NCBI GenBank assembly: GCA_910579595.1 | Contig: CAJTVM010000027.1 | Span: 1-30,619 of the forward strand | From: an uncultured Oscillospiraceae bacterium | GTDB lineage: Bacteria; Bacillota; Clostridia; Oscillospirales; Oscillospiraceae | Length of the DNA: 30,619 bases | Direction of reading: 5' to 3' | Shown here: in pieces, positions 1-7,386 of the stretch | Position numbering within the stretch: the stretch's first letter is position 1 | How the letters are laid out: every line of letters starts with the position of its first letter | The notes under the pieces: model-generated | Database searches by the model: none | Told to the model about the DNA's origin: nothing | What the model saw: the letters and a program-made list of their open reading frames with translations, nothing else | Translations under genes and position numbers: made by a program

Positions 1-188
1 TTCCTTTAGCTTCCCCACACAAATTACAGTGACATCAACCACTTTTTACCTCCAACTGGCTCCTCGTTATATCCCATTCACGCTGCGCCTGTTCGCCACG
101 CGATTCTAAGTCCTCCGACTCCACAAAAGTCATCCGCCCCCTTTGGGGGCTCCCGCCTTTTTGTTTCGCTCCGGTCTTAGCCCGCTGC

Positions 189-205
189 TCACGATGGCTC
201 CGCGC
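189..205 (-). repeat. Post-stop repeat motif, copy 1
   Basis: On the minus strand the sequence GCGCGGAGCCATCGTGA starts inside the stop codon of the metallohydrolase gene: the TAG at 207-205 runs straight into the motif. The same motif follows murA, the lipoprotein, yitT, the stalk-protein gene and the parE-like gene. Further downstream, to position 1, the sequence has a small GCCCCC-AAA-GGGGGC hairpin (about 136-150) without a convincing T run, and a GAACAGGCGCAGCG stretch that recurs near 9850. No gene was identified in 1-204. Confidence 0.7.
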
Positions 206-993
206 TATACTTCCATCCAATCCGTCGCCTCGCTTCTGGGCGCGGCCAGGGCCTCCACATCCTGCCCGCAGCGCAGCCCCAGCCCGCCCAGCGCCTTCCG
301 CGCGGCCTCCAGGGCCAGCTCGGGCCGGTTATTCTCCTGGGACAGATGGGCCAGCACAATCCGCCGCGCCCCCTGTGCCCCTGCCCAGGCCGCCAGCTCC
401 CCGCCCATCTCATTGGACAAGTGGCCCCGCGCCCCCCGGATCCGGTTCTGCAAATGTACCGGGTAGGGCCCGGTACGCAGCATATCGGGATCATAATTAA
501 ATTCCCCAATAAGGGTCTGCGCCCCCCGCACCCCCTCCCGGGCCTCCGGGGTGATCACCCCCGTATCGGTGCAGAGCGCCAGCTTCCGCTTCCCGTCGCT
601 GACATAGTACCCCACCGGGCAGGCGCAGTCATGGCTGGTAGCAAAGGTTCCAATTTCCCACGCGCCAAAGGCAAACCGCTGTCCCGGCGCAAACACCCGG
701 AACCGGTCCTCCAGCCCTGCCCATTTCCCGCACAGCTCATAGGCGGTGCCCTCGGCGGTAAACAGCGCTGCCCCGGTCTGCTTGCACAGTACCGGCAGCG
801 CCGCCACATGATCGATATGCTCATGGGTAATGAGCACGCCGGAAATATGCCTCAGCTCGATCCCCAGCCCTTTCAGCCCCTGGGCAATCCGCCGGGTGGA
901 GATCCCCGCGTCAATCAGAATATGTACCCGCCCGTCGCTGACCACCGCACAGTTTCCTGATGATCCGCTGGCCAGCGTCGCCATTCTCAACAT
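205..993 (-). CDS. walJ: WalJ/YycJ-type MBL-fold metallohydrolase
   Basis: A 262-residue metallo-beta-lactamase-fold protein. The N-terminal LASGSSGNC segment and the metal-binding T-HEHIDH motif (H57, H59, D61, H62) are characteristic of the YycJ/WalJ branch, a cytoplasmic DNA-processing hydrolase family often encoded with the WalRK cell-wall system. Further metal ligands fit SHDCACPVGY near residue 120 and the C-terminal LAHLSQENN. The start is the ATG at 993, preceded by GGAGGGG on the minus strand at good spacing. No walR or walK is present. The upstream neighbour is murA on the same strand, but a terminator-like hairpin and a MITE lie between them, so co-transcription is doubtful. The family call is firm. 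The exact substrate and the wal link are known only for the family. Confidence 0.88.
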   Translation of the reverse strand: MLRMATLASGSSGNCAVVSDGRVHILIDAGISTRRIAQGLKGLGIELRHISGVLITHEHIDHVAALPVLCKQTGAALFTAEGTAYELCGKWAGLEDRFRVFAPGQRFAFGAWEIGTFATSHDCACPVGYYVSDGKRKLALCTDTGVITPEAREGVRGAQTLIGEFNYDPDMLRTGPYPVHLQNRIRGARGHLSNEMGGELAAWAGAQGARRIVLAHLSQENNRPELALEAARKALGGLGLRCGQDVEALAAPRSEATDWMEV

Positions 994-1020
994 ATGGAAG
1001 CCCCTCCAAATTTACTCTAA

Positions 1021-1182
1021 GAACCTGTATTCACAACCTCAATTCACCGTTTGGGCGGGTCTATTCCCGCCATGCCGCGTAAAATTTTCTTGAAATAAAC
1101 ACAATGATTCCTGCGAAAATTTGCCTTGCCTGACGGGAAAATCCCTCCCCCATCCGGCGGTTTCGGCTGTGAATACAGGTTC
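1021..1182. mobile_element. MITE with 15-bp terminal inverted repeats
   Basis: The 162-bp non-coding element has perfect terminal inverted repeats: GAACCTGTATTCACA at 1021-1035 and its reverse complement at 1168-1182. It is flanked by TAA at 1018-1020 and 1183-1185, a possible 3-bp target duplication; TNA duplications are known for the IS1031 branch of the IS5 family. About 60 bp of its right half is nearly identical to part of the element at 29285-29438. It sits just upstream of the metallohydrolase ribosome binding site. It has no transposase, so it would have to be mobilised in trans. Confidence 0.8.
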
Positions 1183-1198
1183 TAACTCTCAAGAACAA

Positions 1199-1225
1199 GC
1201 CGGAAAGGACCGCGCCCTTTCCGGC
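1199..1225 (-). terminator. Rho-independent terminator after murA
   Basis: A perfect 10-bp stem (GCCGGAAAGG with CCTTTCCGGC) and a 7-nt loop are followed on the minus strand by TTGTTCTT. It lies downstream of murA and upstream of the MITE and metallohydrolase gene. The T tract is interrupted, so efficiency is uncertain. Confidence 0.6.
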
Positions 1226-1331
1226 AAAAGCACCTATTTCGGCCTTCCCTTTGCGGGGGAATGCGTCTGCCGCAGGCTGACGGAGAGGGGGCTTTCCCCT
1301 GCGCTCCGAAGTTACCGCCCTGCTTCGCGCG

Positions 1332-1340
1332 GCTCCGCGC
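1332..1340 (-). repeat. Post-stop repeat motif, copy 2
   Basis: GCGCGGAGC on the minus strand overlaps the murA stop: the codon at 1342-1340 is TAG and its last base is the first base of the motif. Downstream, the stretch to about 1230 is GC-rich with GGAGCGCAGGGG-type fragments that resemble the other post-stop regions. Confidence 0.6.
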
Positions 1341-2638
1341 TATCCGGCAATATTGGCCTTCTTCTGCTCCGGGTCAGGCACCTCCACCGACCGGATATCC
1401 GCGCCGATCCGGGACAGCTTCCCGATAATATCCTCATATCCGCGTTCAATGTGTTTCACATTGGAGATCTCGCTGATGCCCTGGGCGGCCAGCCCTGCCA
1501 CAATCATCGCCGCCCCGGCCCGCAGATCGCAGGCCTCCATAGGCGCCCCGGTGAGCTTCTCCACCCCTTCGATAATGGCGATCTTCCCGTCCACCTGGAT
1601 TTTGGCGCCCAGCCGCCGGAACTCCTCGGTATACTTGTAGCGGTTATCCCACACGCCCTCGGTGATCACGCTTGTCCCCTGGGCCAGACACAGCACCGCC
1701 GCAATCTGCGGCTGCATATCGGTGGGAAATCCCGGATAAAACATGGTCTTAATGTTGGTGCGCTGGAGGGGTCCATGGCGGCGGACAACGAGGGCGTCCC
1801 CGTCCTCCTCCACCTCAACGCCCATCTCCACCAGCTTGGCGGTGACGCACTCCATATGCTTGGGGATGATATTGCAGATACGCACCTCGCCCCCGGCGGC
1901 AGCCACGGCGGTCATATAGGTGCCTGCCTCAATCTGGTCGGGAATAATGGAATACTCCCCGCCCCTAAGTTTTTCCACGCCCCGGATCTTGATCACATCG
2001 GTGCCCGCCCCGGTGACGTCCGCCCCCATAGAGTTGAGGAAGTTCGCCAAATCCACAATATGCGGCTCTTTGGCGGTATTTTCAATAATTGTAGTACCCT
2101 CCGCCAACACTGCGGCCAGCATCAGGTTCATGGTGGCCCCCACGCTGGCCACGTCCAGATAGATCTGACTGCCTTTCATCCGTCCGGTCTCGGTGGTGGC
2201 GCACATATAGCCGTTTTCCACCTTCACCTCAGCACCCAGCGCCGCCATCCCCTTGAGGTGCTGGTCAATGGGGCGGCTGCCGAAATCACATCCGCCGGGC
2301 ATGGGCACCCTGGCCTCGCCGAACCGGCCCAGCATGGCCCCCAGCAGGTAGTAGCTGGCCCGCAGCTTCCGCCCCGCGTCATAGGGCACCGTCTGGCACC
2401 GCGCCCCCGCGCAGTCCACCTCTACGGTGGTGCGGTTGATCAACCGTACCTTGGCCCCCAAATCCCGCAAAATATTCAGTAAAATATCCACATCGCTGAC
2501 CTCGGGGAGGTTCTCAATGCGGCACGGCCCCTGCACCAGCAGGGCGGCGGGGATGATTCCCACGGCGGCGTTTTTCGCGCCGCTGATTTCAACTTTACCA
2601 TAAAGCGGTTTCCCGCCATGAATGACATATTTTTTCAA
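1340..2638 (-). CDS. murA: UDP-N-acetylglucosamine 1-carboxyvinyltransferase
   Basis: MurA transfers enolpyruvate from PEP to UDP-GlcNAc, the first committed step of peptidoglycan synthesis in the cytoplasm. The 432-residue length is typical. The N-terminal SGAKNAA contains the conserved Lys22-Asn23 pair, and PGGCDFGSRPIDQHLKG carries the catalytic, fosfomycin-sensitive Cys117. The start is a TTG at 2638 with AGAGGTG upstream; no ATG fits the conserved N-terminus. Many Firmicutes carry two paralogues (MurA and MurZ), and which one this is cannot be decided here. A good promoter lies about 130 nt upstream (2772-2800), and the leader contains a CCCCGGCC-type hairpin just before the ribosome binding site. 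Confidence 0.96.
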   Translation of the reverse strand: MKKYVIHGGKPLYGKVEISGAKNAAVGIIPAALLVQGPCRIENLPEVSDVDILLNILRDLGAKVRLINRTTVEVDCAGARCQTVPYDAGRKLRASYYLLGAMLGRFGEARVPMPGGCDFGSRPIDQHLKGMAALGAEVKVENGYMCATTETGRMKGSQIYLDVASVGATMNLMLAAVLAEGTTIIENTAKEPHIVDLANFLNSMGADVTGAGTDVIKIRGVEKLRGGEYSIIPDQIEAGTYMTAVAAAGGEVRICNIIPKHMECVTAKLVEMGVEVEEDGDALVVRRHGPLQRTNIKTMFYPGFPTDMQPQIAAVLCLAQGTSVITEGVWDNRYKYTEEFRRLGAKIQVDGKIAIIEGVEKLTGAPMEACDLRAGAAMIVAGLAAQGISEISNVKHIERGYEDIIGKLSRIGADIRSVEVPDPEQKKANIAG

Positions 2639-2771
2639 CAGTCAGCACCTCTGACCCCCGGCCGGGCCGGGGCATAATTAAAAAAGAGGGGCAAACAATC
2701 CCTCGTTATATCGGCGTAATCCGCCCGCCGGCCGCAGGCACAGCGCGCGGTTCCCTATTTTCCATCAATAC

Positions 2772-2800
2772 ATTATAGCACTACGGATAAGTAAAGGCAA
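2772..2800 (-). promoter_or_regulatory. Predicted sigma-A promoter of murA
   Basis: On the minus strand, TTGCCT (2800-2795), a 17-nt spacer and TATAAT (2777-2772). It predicts a leader of about 125 nt before the murA TTG start. Together with the htpG promoter it forms a divergent regulatory region. The 2801-2997 stretch is AT-rich and I see no gene in it. Confidence 0.75.
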
Positions 2801-2997
2801 CCGAAACTTTTCCAAAAAAACCGTGATATCCTCCCAACCCACCGTTAAAATTTTTCCAACCGCCTTTTTTCCTGTCCGTGCCTATTCTGCCCCTGATCTG
2901 CCCCGAATATTCCGTCGAAAAATGATAAAATCTTCCTGAGCCTTTGGATTTTTCCGGCGCGTCTCCCTCAAAAATTGTGAATTTTTTGCAAAGACTC

Positions 2998-3026
2998 TTG
3001 CAATATGTGCCGGGCCGTATTATAAT
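2998..3026 (+). promoter_or_regulatory. Predicted sigma-A promoter of htpG
   Basis: TTGCAA at 2998-3003, a 17-nt spacer and a perfect TATAAT at 3021-3026. The last base of the -10 box is the first base of the CIRCE operator, so HrcA bound there would block RNA polymerase. Confidence 0.85.
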
Positions 3027-3052
3027 TAGCACTCGAAAGAAACGAGTGCTAA
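3026..3052 (+). promoter_or_regulatory. CIRCE operator (HrcA binding site)
   Basis: Perfect consensus inverted repeat TTAGCACTC (3026-3034), nine-base spacer, GAGTGCTAA (3044-3052). CIRCE is the operator of the heat-shock repressor HrcA, normally found before groESL and the hrcA-grpE-dnaK operon. Here it controls htpG. Confidence 0.97.
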
Positions 3053-3096
3053 TCCATTGAACGACATCATTTTTATATTAAGAGGTGCAGAAAAAC

Positions 3097-5010
3097 ATGG
3101 CAAAGAAGCAGTTCAAAGCGGAATCCAAGCGTCTGATGGACCTGATGATCAACTCCATCTACACCCACAAGGAGATTTTCCTGCGGGAAATCATCTCCAA
3201 CGCCAGCGACGCTATCGACAAGCTGGCCTACCTCTCCCTGACCGATGACACGGTAAACACTAAGCGTGATGAAATGCGCATCACCGTCACCCCGGACAAG
3301 GAAGCCCGCACCCTCACCGTCTCCGACAACGGTGTAGGCATGAGCGAGGAGGAGCTGGAAAAGAACCTGGGCACCATCGCGAGGAGCGGATCCCTGCAAT
3401 TCAAAGCGGACATGGAGAAGGACAACGCCGCCGATATTATCGGCCAGTTCGGCGTGGGCTTTTACTCCGCCTTCATGGTGGCGGACGAGGTGACGGTGAT
3501 CACCCGCCGCCACGGCGAGGAAACGGCCCACTGCTGGAAATCCTCCGGCGCGGACGGCTACACCATCGCCGAATGTGAAAAGGGCGAACCCGGTACCGAC
3601 GTCATCATGCACATCAAGCCGGACGCCGGGGACGAGAGTTACAGCGAATATCTGGAAACCTCCCGCCTCCAGTCGCTCATCAAGAAGTACTCCGACTACA
3701 TCCGCCATCCCATCCGCATGGAGGTGGAGGATTACCGCCAGAAGGAGAAGCCCGCGGACGCCCCGGAGGACTACAAGCCCGAATGGGAAACCGTCACCGA
3801 GGAAAAGACCATCAACTCCATGGTGCCCCTGTGGCAGCGCCCCCGCTCCAAGGTAACGCAGGAGGAATACGATCAGTTCTACCAGGAGAAATTCTCCGAC
3901 TGGCAGGCCCCCCTGGCCACTGTCACCACCTCCTCCGAGGGCACCGTCACCTTCAAGGCCCTGATGTTCGTCCCCTCCGCCACCCCCTACGACTTCTATA
4001 CCCGGGAATACGAGAAGGGCCTCCAGCTCTACTCCTCCGGCGTGCTGATCATGGACAAGTGCGCGGATCTGCTCCCCGACTGCTTCCGTTTTGTGAAGGG
4101 CGTGGTGGATTCCCCCGACTTCTCCCTGAACATCTCCCGCGAAATGCTCCAGCACACCCGCCAGCTGAAGGTCATCGCCACCGCCCTGGAGAAGAAGATC
4201 AAGAACGAGCTGGTCAAGCTGATGAAGGATGATCGGGAGAAATACGAAAAATTTTGGTCCGCCTTTGGCCGCCAGCTGAAGTACAGCGTGGTAGACAACT
4301 ACGGCGCGAAAAAGGAGCTACTTCAAGACCTGCTCCTGTTCACCACCAGCAAGGAATCAAAGCTGGCCAGCCTTGCCGAGTACGCGGAGCGTATGCCGGA
4401 GGATCAGGAGTTCATCTACTACGTCTGCGCGGACACCAAGGAGCAGGCTGCCCGTCTGCCCCAGGTGGAGCGCATTGCGGACAAGGGCTGGGAGATCCTG
4501 TACCTGACGGAGGAAGTGGACGAATTCGTCATGAACGCCCTGGCGGAGGCTTCCGGCAAAAAGCTCAAGTCGGTGTCCGACCCGGACGCCCTGCCCGAGA
4601 CGGACGAGGAAAAAGCGGAGCAGGAGAAGCAGGCGGAGGAGAGCAAACCCGTCCTGGACTTCGTAAAGGAGACTCTTGGCGAGCGCATCAAGGAGGCCCG
4701 CGTCTCCAAAATTCTGAAAACCGCCCCGGTGTGCATGACGGCGGACGGCCCCATGTCCCTGGAGATGGAGAAGTATTTCTCCAAGATGGAGGGCGCCTCC
4801 CCCATGGGTCCCATGAAGGCGGAGCGCGTGCTGGAGCTGAACCCGTCCTCTGCCCCCTTCGCGGCGCTGAAGTCCGCCCTTGACAGCGGCGATAAAGACC
4901 GCGCCGCCAAGTATGCGGAGGTGCTCTACCACCAGGCCCTTTTGATTGCGGGCCTGCCCATCGACGACCCCGCCGCCTACACGGAGCTGGTCTGTTCCCT
5001 GATGAACTGA
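3097..5010 (+). CDS. htpG: Molecular chaperone HtpG (Hsp90)
   Basis: A cytosolic ATP-dependent Hsp90 chaperone of 637 residues, close to the usual bacterial length. The N-terminal GHKL ATPase domain shows REIISNASDAIDK (catalytic Glu31, Asn35), DNGVGM and GQFGVGFYSAF. The middle domain contains NISREMLQ with the conserved Arg, and a C-terminal dimerisation domain ends the protein. The start is the ATG at 3097, with AGAGGTG nine bases upstream. An in-frame GTG at 3085 lies inside that ribosome binding site and is unlikely. The gene is monocistronic: its own promoter with an overlapping CIRCE lies upstream and a strong terminator follows. Heat induction by HrcA derepression is inferred from the operator. 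Confidence 0.97.
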   Translation: MAKKQFKAESKRLMDLMINSIYTHKEIFLREIISNASDAIDKLAYLSLTDDTVNTKRDEMRITVTPDKEARTLTVSDNGVGMSEEELEKNLGTIARSGSLQFKADMEKDNAADIIGQFGVGFYSAFMVADEVTVITRRHGEETAHCWKSSGADGYTIAECEKGEPGTDVIMHIKPDAGDESYSEYLETSRLQSLIKKYSDYIRHPIRMEVEDYRQKEKPADAPEDYKPEWETVTEEKTINSMVPLWQRPRSKVTQEEYDQFYQEKFSDWQAPLATVTTSSEGTVTFKALMFVPSATPYDFYTREYEKGLQLYSSGVLIMDKCADLLPDCFRFVKGVVDSPDFSLNISREMLQHTRQLKVIATALEKKIKNELVKLMKDDREKYEKFWSAFGRQLKYSVVDNYGAKKELLQDLLLFTTSKESKLASLAEYAERMPEDQEFIYYVCADTKEQAARLPQVERIADKGWEILYLTEEVDEFVMNALAEASGKKLKSVSDPDALPETDEEKAEQEKQAEESKPVLDFVKETLGERIKEARVSKILKTAPVCMTADGPMSLEMEKYFSKMEGASPMGPMKAERVLELNPSSAPFAALKSALDSGDKDRAAKYAEVLYHQALLIAGLPIDDPAAYTELVCSLMN

Positions 5011-5030
5011 CCCCCCAACAGCATTCCCCA

Positions 5031-5061
5031 AATCCCCGCCGGACCCGGCGGGGATTTTTTT
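5031..5061 (+). terminator. Rho-independent terminator of htpG
   Basis: AATCCCCGCCGG and its complement form a 12-bp perfect stem around a two-base gap, followed by seven T residues, directly after the htpG stop codon. Confidence 0.93.
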
Positions 5062-5070
5062 GCAAAGATT

Positions 5071-5100
5071 TGCAACCAACTGCTCAAAAGGGCACTCTAT
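5071..5100 (+). promoter_or_regulatory. Possible ECF-type promoter
   Basis: TGCAACC at 5071-5077 and CTCTAT at 5095-5100, separated by 17 nt, precede the truncated sigma factor gene. An autoregulatory ECF promoter is typical for such genes, and there is no good sigma-A match here. The assignment rests on position and a loose resemblance only. Confidence 0.35.
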
Positions 5101-5146
5101 ATAGACGGAAGCCGGTTTCCAAACGACCCATAAAGGAAGTGACCCC

Positions 5147-5668
5147 ATGACAGACCAGGCCCTGGTGGAGCTGTTCTTCTCCCGCGCGGAGGGGGCCGTC
5201 CCCGCCCTGCAAGCCCAATACGGCCCCTACTGCCGCGCCGTAGCCGCCCAGCTCTTGTCCGACCCCCGGGACGTGGACGAGTGCCTGAATGACGCCTGGC
5301 TGGCGGTGTGGCAGGCCATCCCGCCCACCCGGCCGGAGCATTTCAAGGGCTGGCTTGCCGCCATCGTCCGCAACCGGGCCTTAGCCCTGGGCCGGGAAAA
5401 CAGCCGCCGCCCGCCCACGGTGGACGAGGCGGCTCTGGAGCTGGCCTCCTGCCTGCCCCCCGGCCCCGGTCCGGCGGAGGCGGCGGAGCACCGCGCCCTG
5501 GCCGGTGCCGTCATCCGCTTCCTCCGCGCCCAGCCCCAGGACATCCGTGCCGCTTTCCCGCGCCGCCCTAATCCAGGTGTTGGACGGCTTCGTCCTCAGC
5601 TAAGCCTCAAATTTTCCAATTCCTGGTTCCTCCTTGCAACAAAATCCGCCCCCGCCCATCCATTATAA
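5147..5668 (+). pseudogene. Truncated ECF-type sigma factor gene
   Basis: The first 140 or so residues fit a sigma-70 family factor of the ECF type. Region 2 is clear: DPRDVDECLNDAWLAVWQAIPP followed by KGWLAAIVRNRALA. The linker and the opening of region 4 (AQPQDIRAAF) follow. The sequence then departs from the family at about codon 140, where an FLRRYW-type continuation and the helix-turn-helix that reads the -35 box are expected, and a tail of no recognisable domain follows to the stop. Another frame across 5560-5603 (SRAALIQVLDGFVLS then stop) looks like the end of a different gene, consistent with a deletion that fused the two. The ATG at 5147 has AAAGGAAG upstream. It is probably non-functional, although a region-2-only protein could still bind core polymerase. 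Confidence 0.7.
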
Positions 5669-5672
5669 TGAA

Positions 5673-5707
5673 GCGCGATACGGGACAACCCGTACCGCGC
5701 TCATTTT
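5673..5707 (+). terminator. Terminator hairpin before spoIIAA
   Basis: GCGCGATACGGG, loop ACAA, and CCCGTACCGCGC form a 12-bp stem with one A-C mismatch, followed by seven T residues (5704-5710 region). It ends transcription from the truncated sigma gene. A TATAAT at 5664-5669 lies just before it without a matching -35 box. If that were the spoIIA promoter, the transcript would start inside the stem. Confidence 0.8.
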
Positions 5708-5728
5708 TTTGTAAAGAGGGGACAAGCC

Positions 5729-6034
5729 ATGCCCATCACCGTAACCAGCAAAGACAGCGGCCTCACCATCGCCCTGTCCGGGGAGATCGACCACCACGGG
5801 GCCCGGGCCATGATGGCCCAGCTGGACGACGCCATCGCCACCCGTCTGCCCACCCGCCTTGAGCTGGACATGAACGGCGTCACCTTCATGGACAGCTCGG
5901 GCATCGCCGTGCTGCTGCGCGCCCTGCGGCAGATGGAGCGTTCCGGCGGGGCCCTGCGGGTGACGGGCATCCCCACCCAGGCGAGGCGGGTGCTGGACGC
6001 CGCCGGGGTAGGCCGGCTCATCCCGTTAGAATAA
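5729..6034 (+). CDS. spoIIAA: Anti-sigma F factor antagonist SpoIIAA
   Basis: A 101-residue single STAS-domain protein. Unphosphorylated SpoIIAA binds SpoIIAB and frees sigma F in the forespore. The phosphorylation site is the MDSSGIAVLL motif (Ser57, equivalent to Ser58 of Bacillus subtilis). Other family marks are LSGEIDHHGA and the C-terminal AGVGRLIPL. The ATG at 5729 follows AGAGGGG. It is the first gene of a compact operon, with 15 bases to spoIIAB. In B. subtilis the operon is driven by sigma H; I see no clear sigma H box here, so regulation stays open. Confidence 0.95.
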   Translation: MPITVTSKDSGLTIALSGEIDHHGARAMMAQLDDAIATRLPTRLELDMNGVTFMDSSGIAVLLRALRQMERSGGALRVTGIPTQARRVLDAAGVGRLIPLE

Positions 6035-6049
6035 GGAGGGCTACATAAC

Positions 6050-6493
6050 ATGAAAGCCACAGATCAGGTGATACTTACCTTCACCTCCCGCTCCGCCAAC
6101 GAGGGCTTTGCCCGTGCCTGCGCGGCCTGCTTTGCCGCCCAGCTGGATCCCACCCTGGACGAGGTGGCGGATATCAAAACCGCCGTCTCCGAGGCGGTGA
6201 CCAACGCCATCGTCCACGCCTACCCGGATCGCTTAGGCAAAATCACCATGCGCCTGCGCCTGTTTGAGGACAACACCCTGGAGATCCAGGTGAAGGATTC
6301 CGGCGTAGGCATCCCGGACGTGGTCCAGGCCCGCACCCCCCTGTACACCACCGGCGGCGAGGAACGCTCCGGCATGGGCTTCACGATTATGGAGAGCTTT
6401 ATGGACAATTTAAAGGTGCGCTCCCAGCCGGACAAGGGCACCACGGTAACCATGCGCAAGCGGATTGCCCGCCGGACGGGCGCCCCGAAGTGA
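6050..6493 (+). CDS. spoIIAB: Anti-sigma F factor, serine kinase SpoIIAB
   Basis: A 147-residue GHKL-fold kinase that holds sigma F inactive and phosphorylates SpoIIAA. The N box is SEAVTNAIVHAYP (Glu48, Asn52), the G1 box is VKDSGVGIPD, and the G2/lid segment is ERSGMGFTIME, followed by the final GTTVTMRK strand. AAGGAGGG precedes the ATG at 6050. The TGA stop overlaps the GTG start of sigF by four bases, so translation is probably coupled, which would keep the anti-sigma and sigma factors in proportion. Confidence 0.96.
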   Translation: MKATDQVILTFTSRSANEGFARACAACFAAQLDPTLDEVADIKTAVSEAVTNAIVHAYPDRLGKITMRLRLFEDNTLEIQVKDSGVGIPDVVQARTPLYTTGGEERSGMGFTIMESFMDNLKVRSQPDKGTTVTMRKRIARRTGAPK

Positions 6494-7203
6494 GGGGGCT
6501 GGACGCCCCCGCCCTGCTGGAGGCGGCCCAGGCCGGGGACAACGACGCCTGCGAGCGTCTTTTGATCGACAACAGCGGCCTGATCTGGTCGGTGGCCCGG
6601 CGGTACTATGGCCGGGGCGTGGATCCGGAGGACCTGTACCAGCTGGGCTGTCTGGGTTTTTTGAAGGCCATCCGGGGGTTTGACACATCATACGGCACCC
6701 AATTTTCCACCTATGCCGTGCCAAAAATCGCGGGGGAGATCCGCCGCTTTCTCCGGGATGACGGCGCGGTAAAGGTAAGCCGGGGCACCAAGGAGAAGGC
6801 CATGGCCCTGCGCCAGAAGCGCCAGGATCTGTCCCAGCGCCTGGGCCGGGAACCTACCGTGGGCGAATTGGCCCAGGCCACCGGCCTGGAGCCGGAGGAG
6901 ATTGCCGCGGCGGATACGGCGGTGCTGACGGTGGCCTCCCTGCAAGGCGAAACCGGCGAGGACGGCTTTTCCCTGGAGACGGTGTTAGGGGATGACGGCA
7001 TCGAGGACGAACTGGTGGAAAAGCTGGCCCTGCGCCACGCCATTGACCAGCTCCCCGAGCGGGAGCGGATGGTGATCCTCCTGCGCTTCTACAAGAACCT
7101 CACACAAGACAGGGTATCCAAGGTCTTAGGGGTGAGCCAGGTGCAGGTATCCCGCATCGAGCGCCGGGCGGTGGCAAAGCTGCGGGAGGTGTTAACGGAA
7201 TAA
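6490..7203 (+). CDS. sigF: RNA polymerase sigma factor F
   Basis: Sigma F (SpoIIAC), the first forespore-specific sigma factor, 237 residues. Region 2 shows RRYYGRGVDPEDLYQLGCLGFLKAIRGFD and FSTYAVPKIAGEIRRFLRDDG. Region 3 contains GREPTVGELAQATGL. Region 4 ends with LPERERMVILLRFYKNLTQ and the recognition helix SQVQVSRIERRAVAKLR. The start is GTG at 6490 inside the end of spoIIAB (GTGA overlap), which is the usual arrangement in this operon. A hairpin terminator follows the stop directly. The operon context (spoIIAA-spoIIAB-sigF) separates it from the closely related sigma G. Confidence 0.96.
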   Translation: MRGLDAPALLEAAQAGDNDACERLLIDNSGLIWSVARRYYGRGVDPEDLYQLGCLGFLKAIRGFDTSYGTQFSTYAVPKIAGEIRRFLRDDGAVKVSRGTKEKAMALRQKRQDLSQRLGREPTVGELAQATGLEPEEIAAADTAVLTVASLQGETGEDGFSLETVLGDDGIEDELVEKLALRHAIDQLPERERMVILLRFYKNLTQDRVSKVLGVSQVQVSRIERRAVAKLREVLTE

Positions 7204-7239
7204 AGCCCGGACGGAGTTTTCTGTACTCCGTTCGGGCTT
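7203..7239 (+). terminator. Terminator of the spoIIA operon
   Basis: A 14-bp stem (AAGCCCGGACGGAG with CTCCGTTCGGGCTT, one G-T pair) around a 9-nt loop begins in the sigF stop codon and is followed by GTCTGTT. The T tract is poor, but position and stem support a terminator. Confidence 0.75.
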
Positions 7240-7269
7240 GTCTGTTATAACATCAGGTTTTTTCACAAT

Positions 7270-7386
7270 ATAGTCAGCGCAGTTGAAAACCGGCAGCTGC
7301 CAGTTTTCAGACAGCGGCTGTGCCGCTGTCCGGCAAAGCCTGTGCGCTGACTATGAAGTCTGACGCAAGGCCGCTTTTCAACTGCG
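7270..7386. repeat. Nested, mutually exclusive inverted repeats
   Basis: ATAGTCAGCGCA (7270-7281) is the exact reverse complement of 7343-7354. CGCAGTTGAAAA (7278-7289) is the exact reverse complement of 7375-7386, extendable to 16 bases with one mismatch. The two left arms share four bases, so the pairings compete. Inside are two smaller hairpins: TGAAAAC/GTTTTCA (7284-7309) around GGCAGCTGCC, and GACAGCGGC/GCCGCTGTC (7310-7330). The element touches the stop codon of the alpha/beta hydrolase gene. It could be a structured RNA, a decayed palindromic mobile element or a terminator region. No coding potential was seen. Confidence 0.7.

Noticed and set aside
35..220. Small minus-strand reading frame of 61 codons after the metallohydrolase gene
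   Set aside because: It overlaps the 3' end of the metallohydrolase gene, runs through the post-stop repeat, has no clear ribosome binding site and contains no recognised domain. Similar repeat fragments occur elsewhere without the frame.
5664..5669. TATAAT as the spoIIA promoter
   Set aside because: There is no -35 box at proper spacing, and the transcript would start inside a terminator stem. It is left as a weak possibility only.
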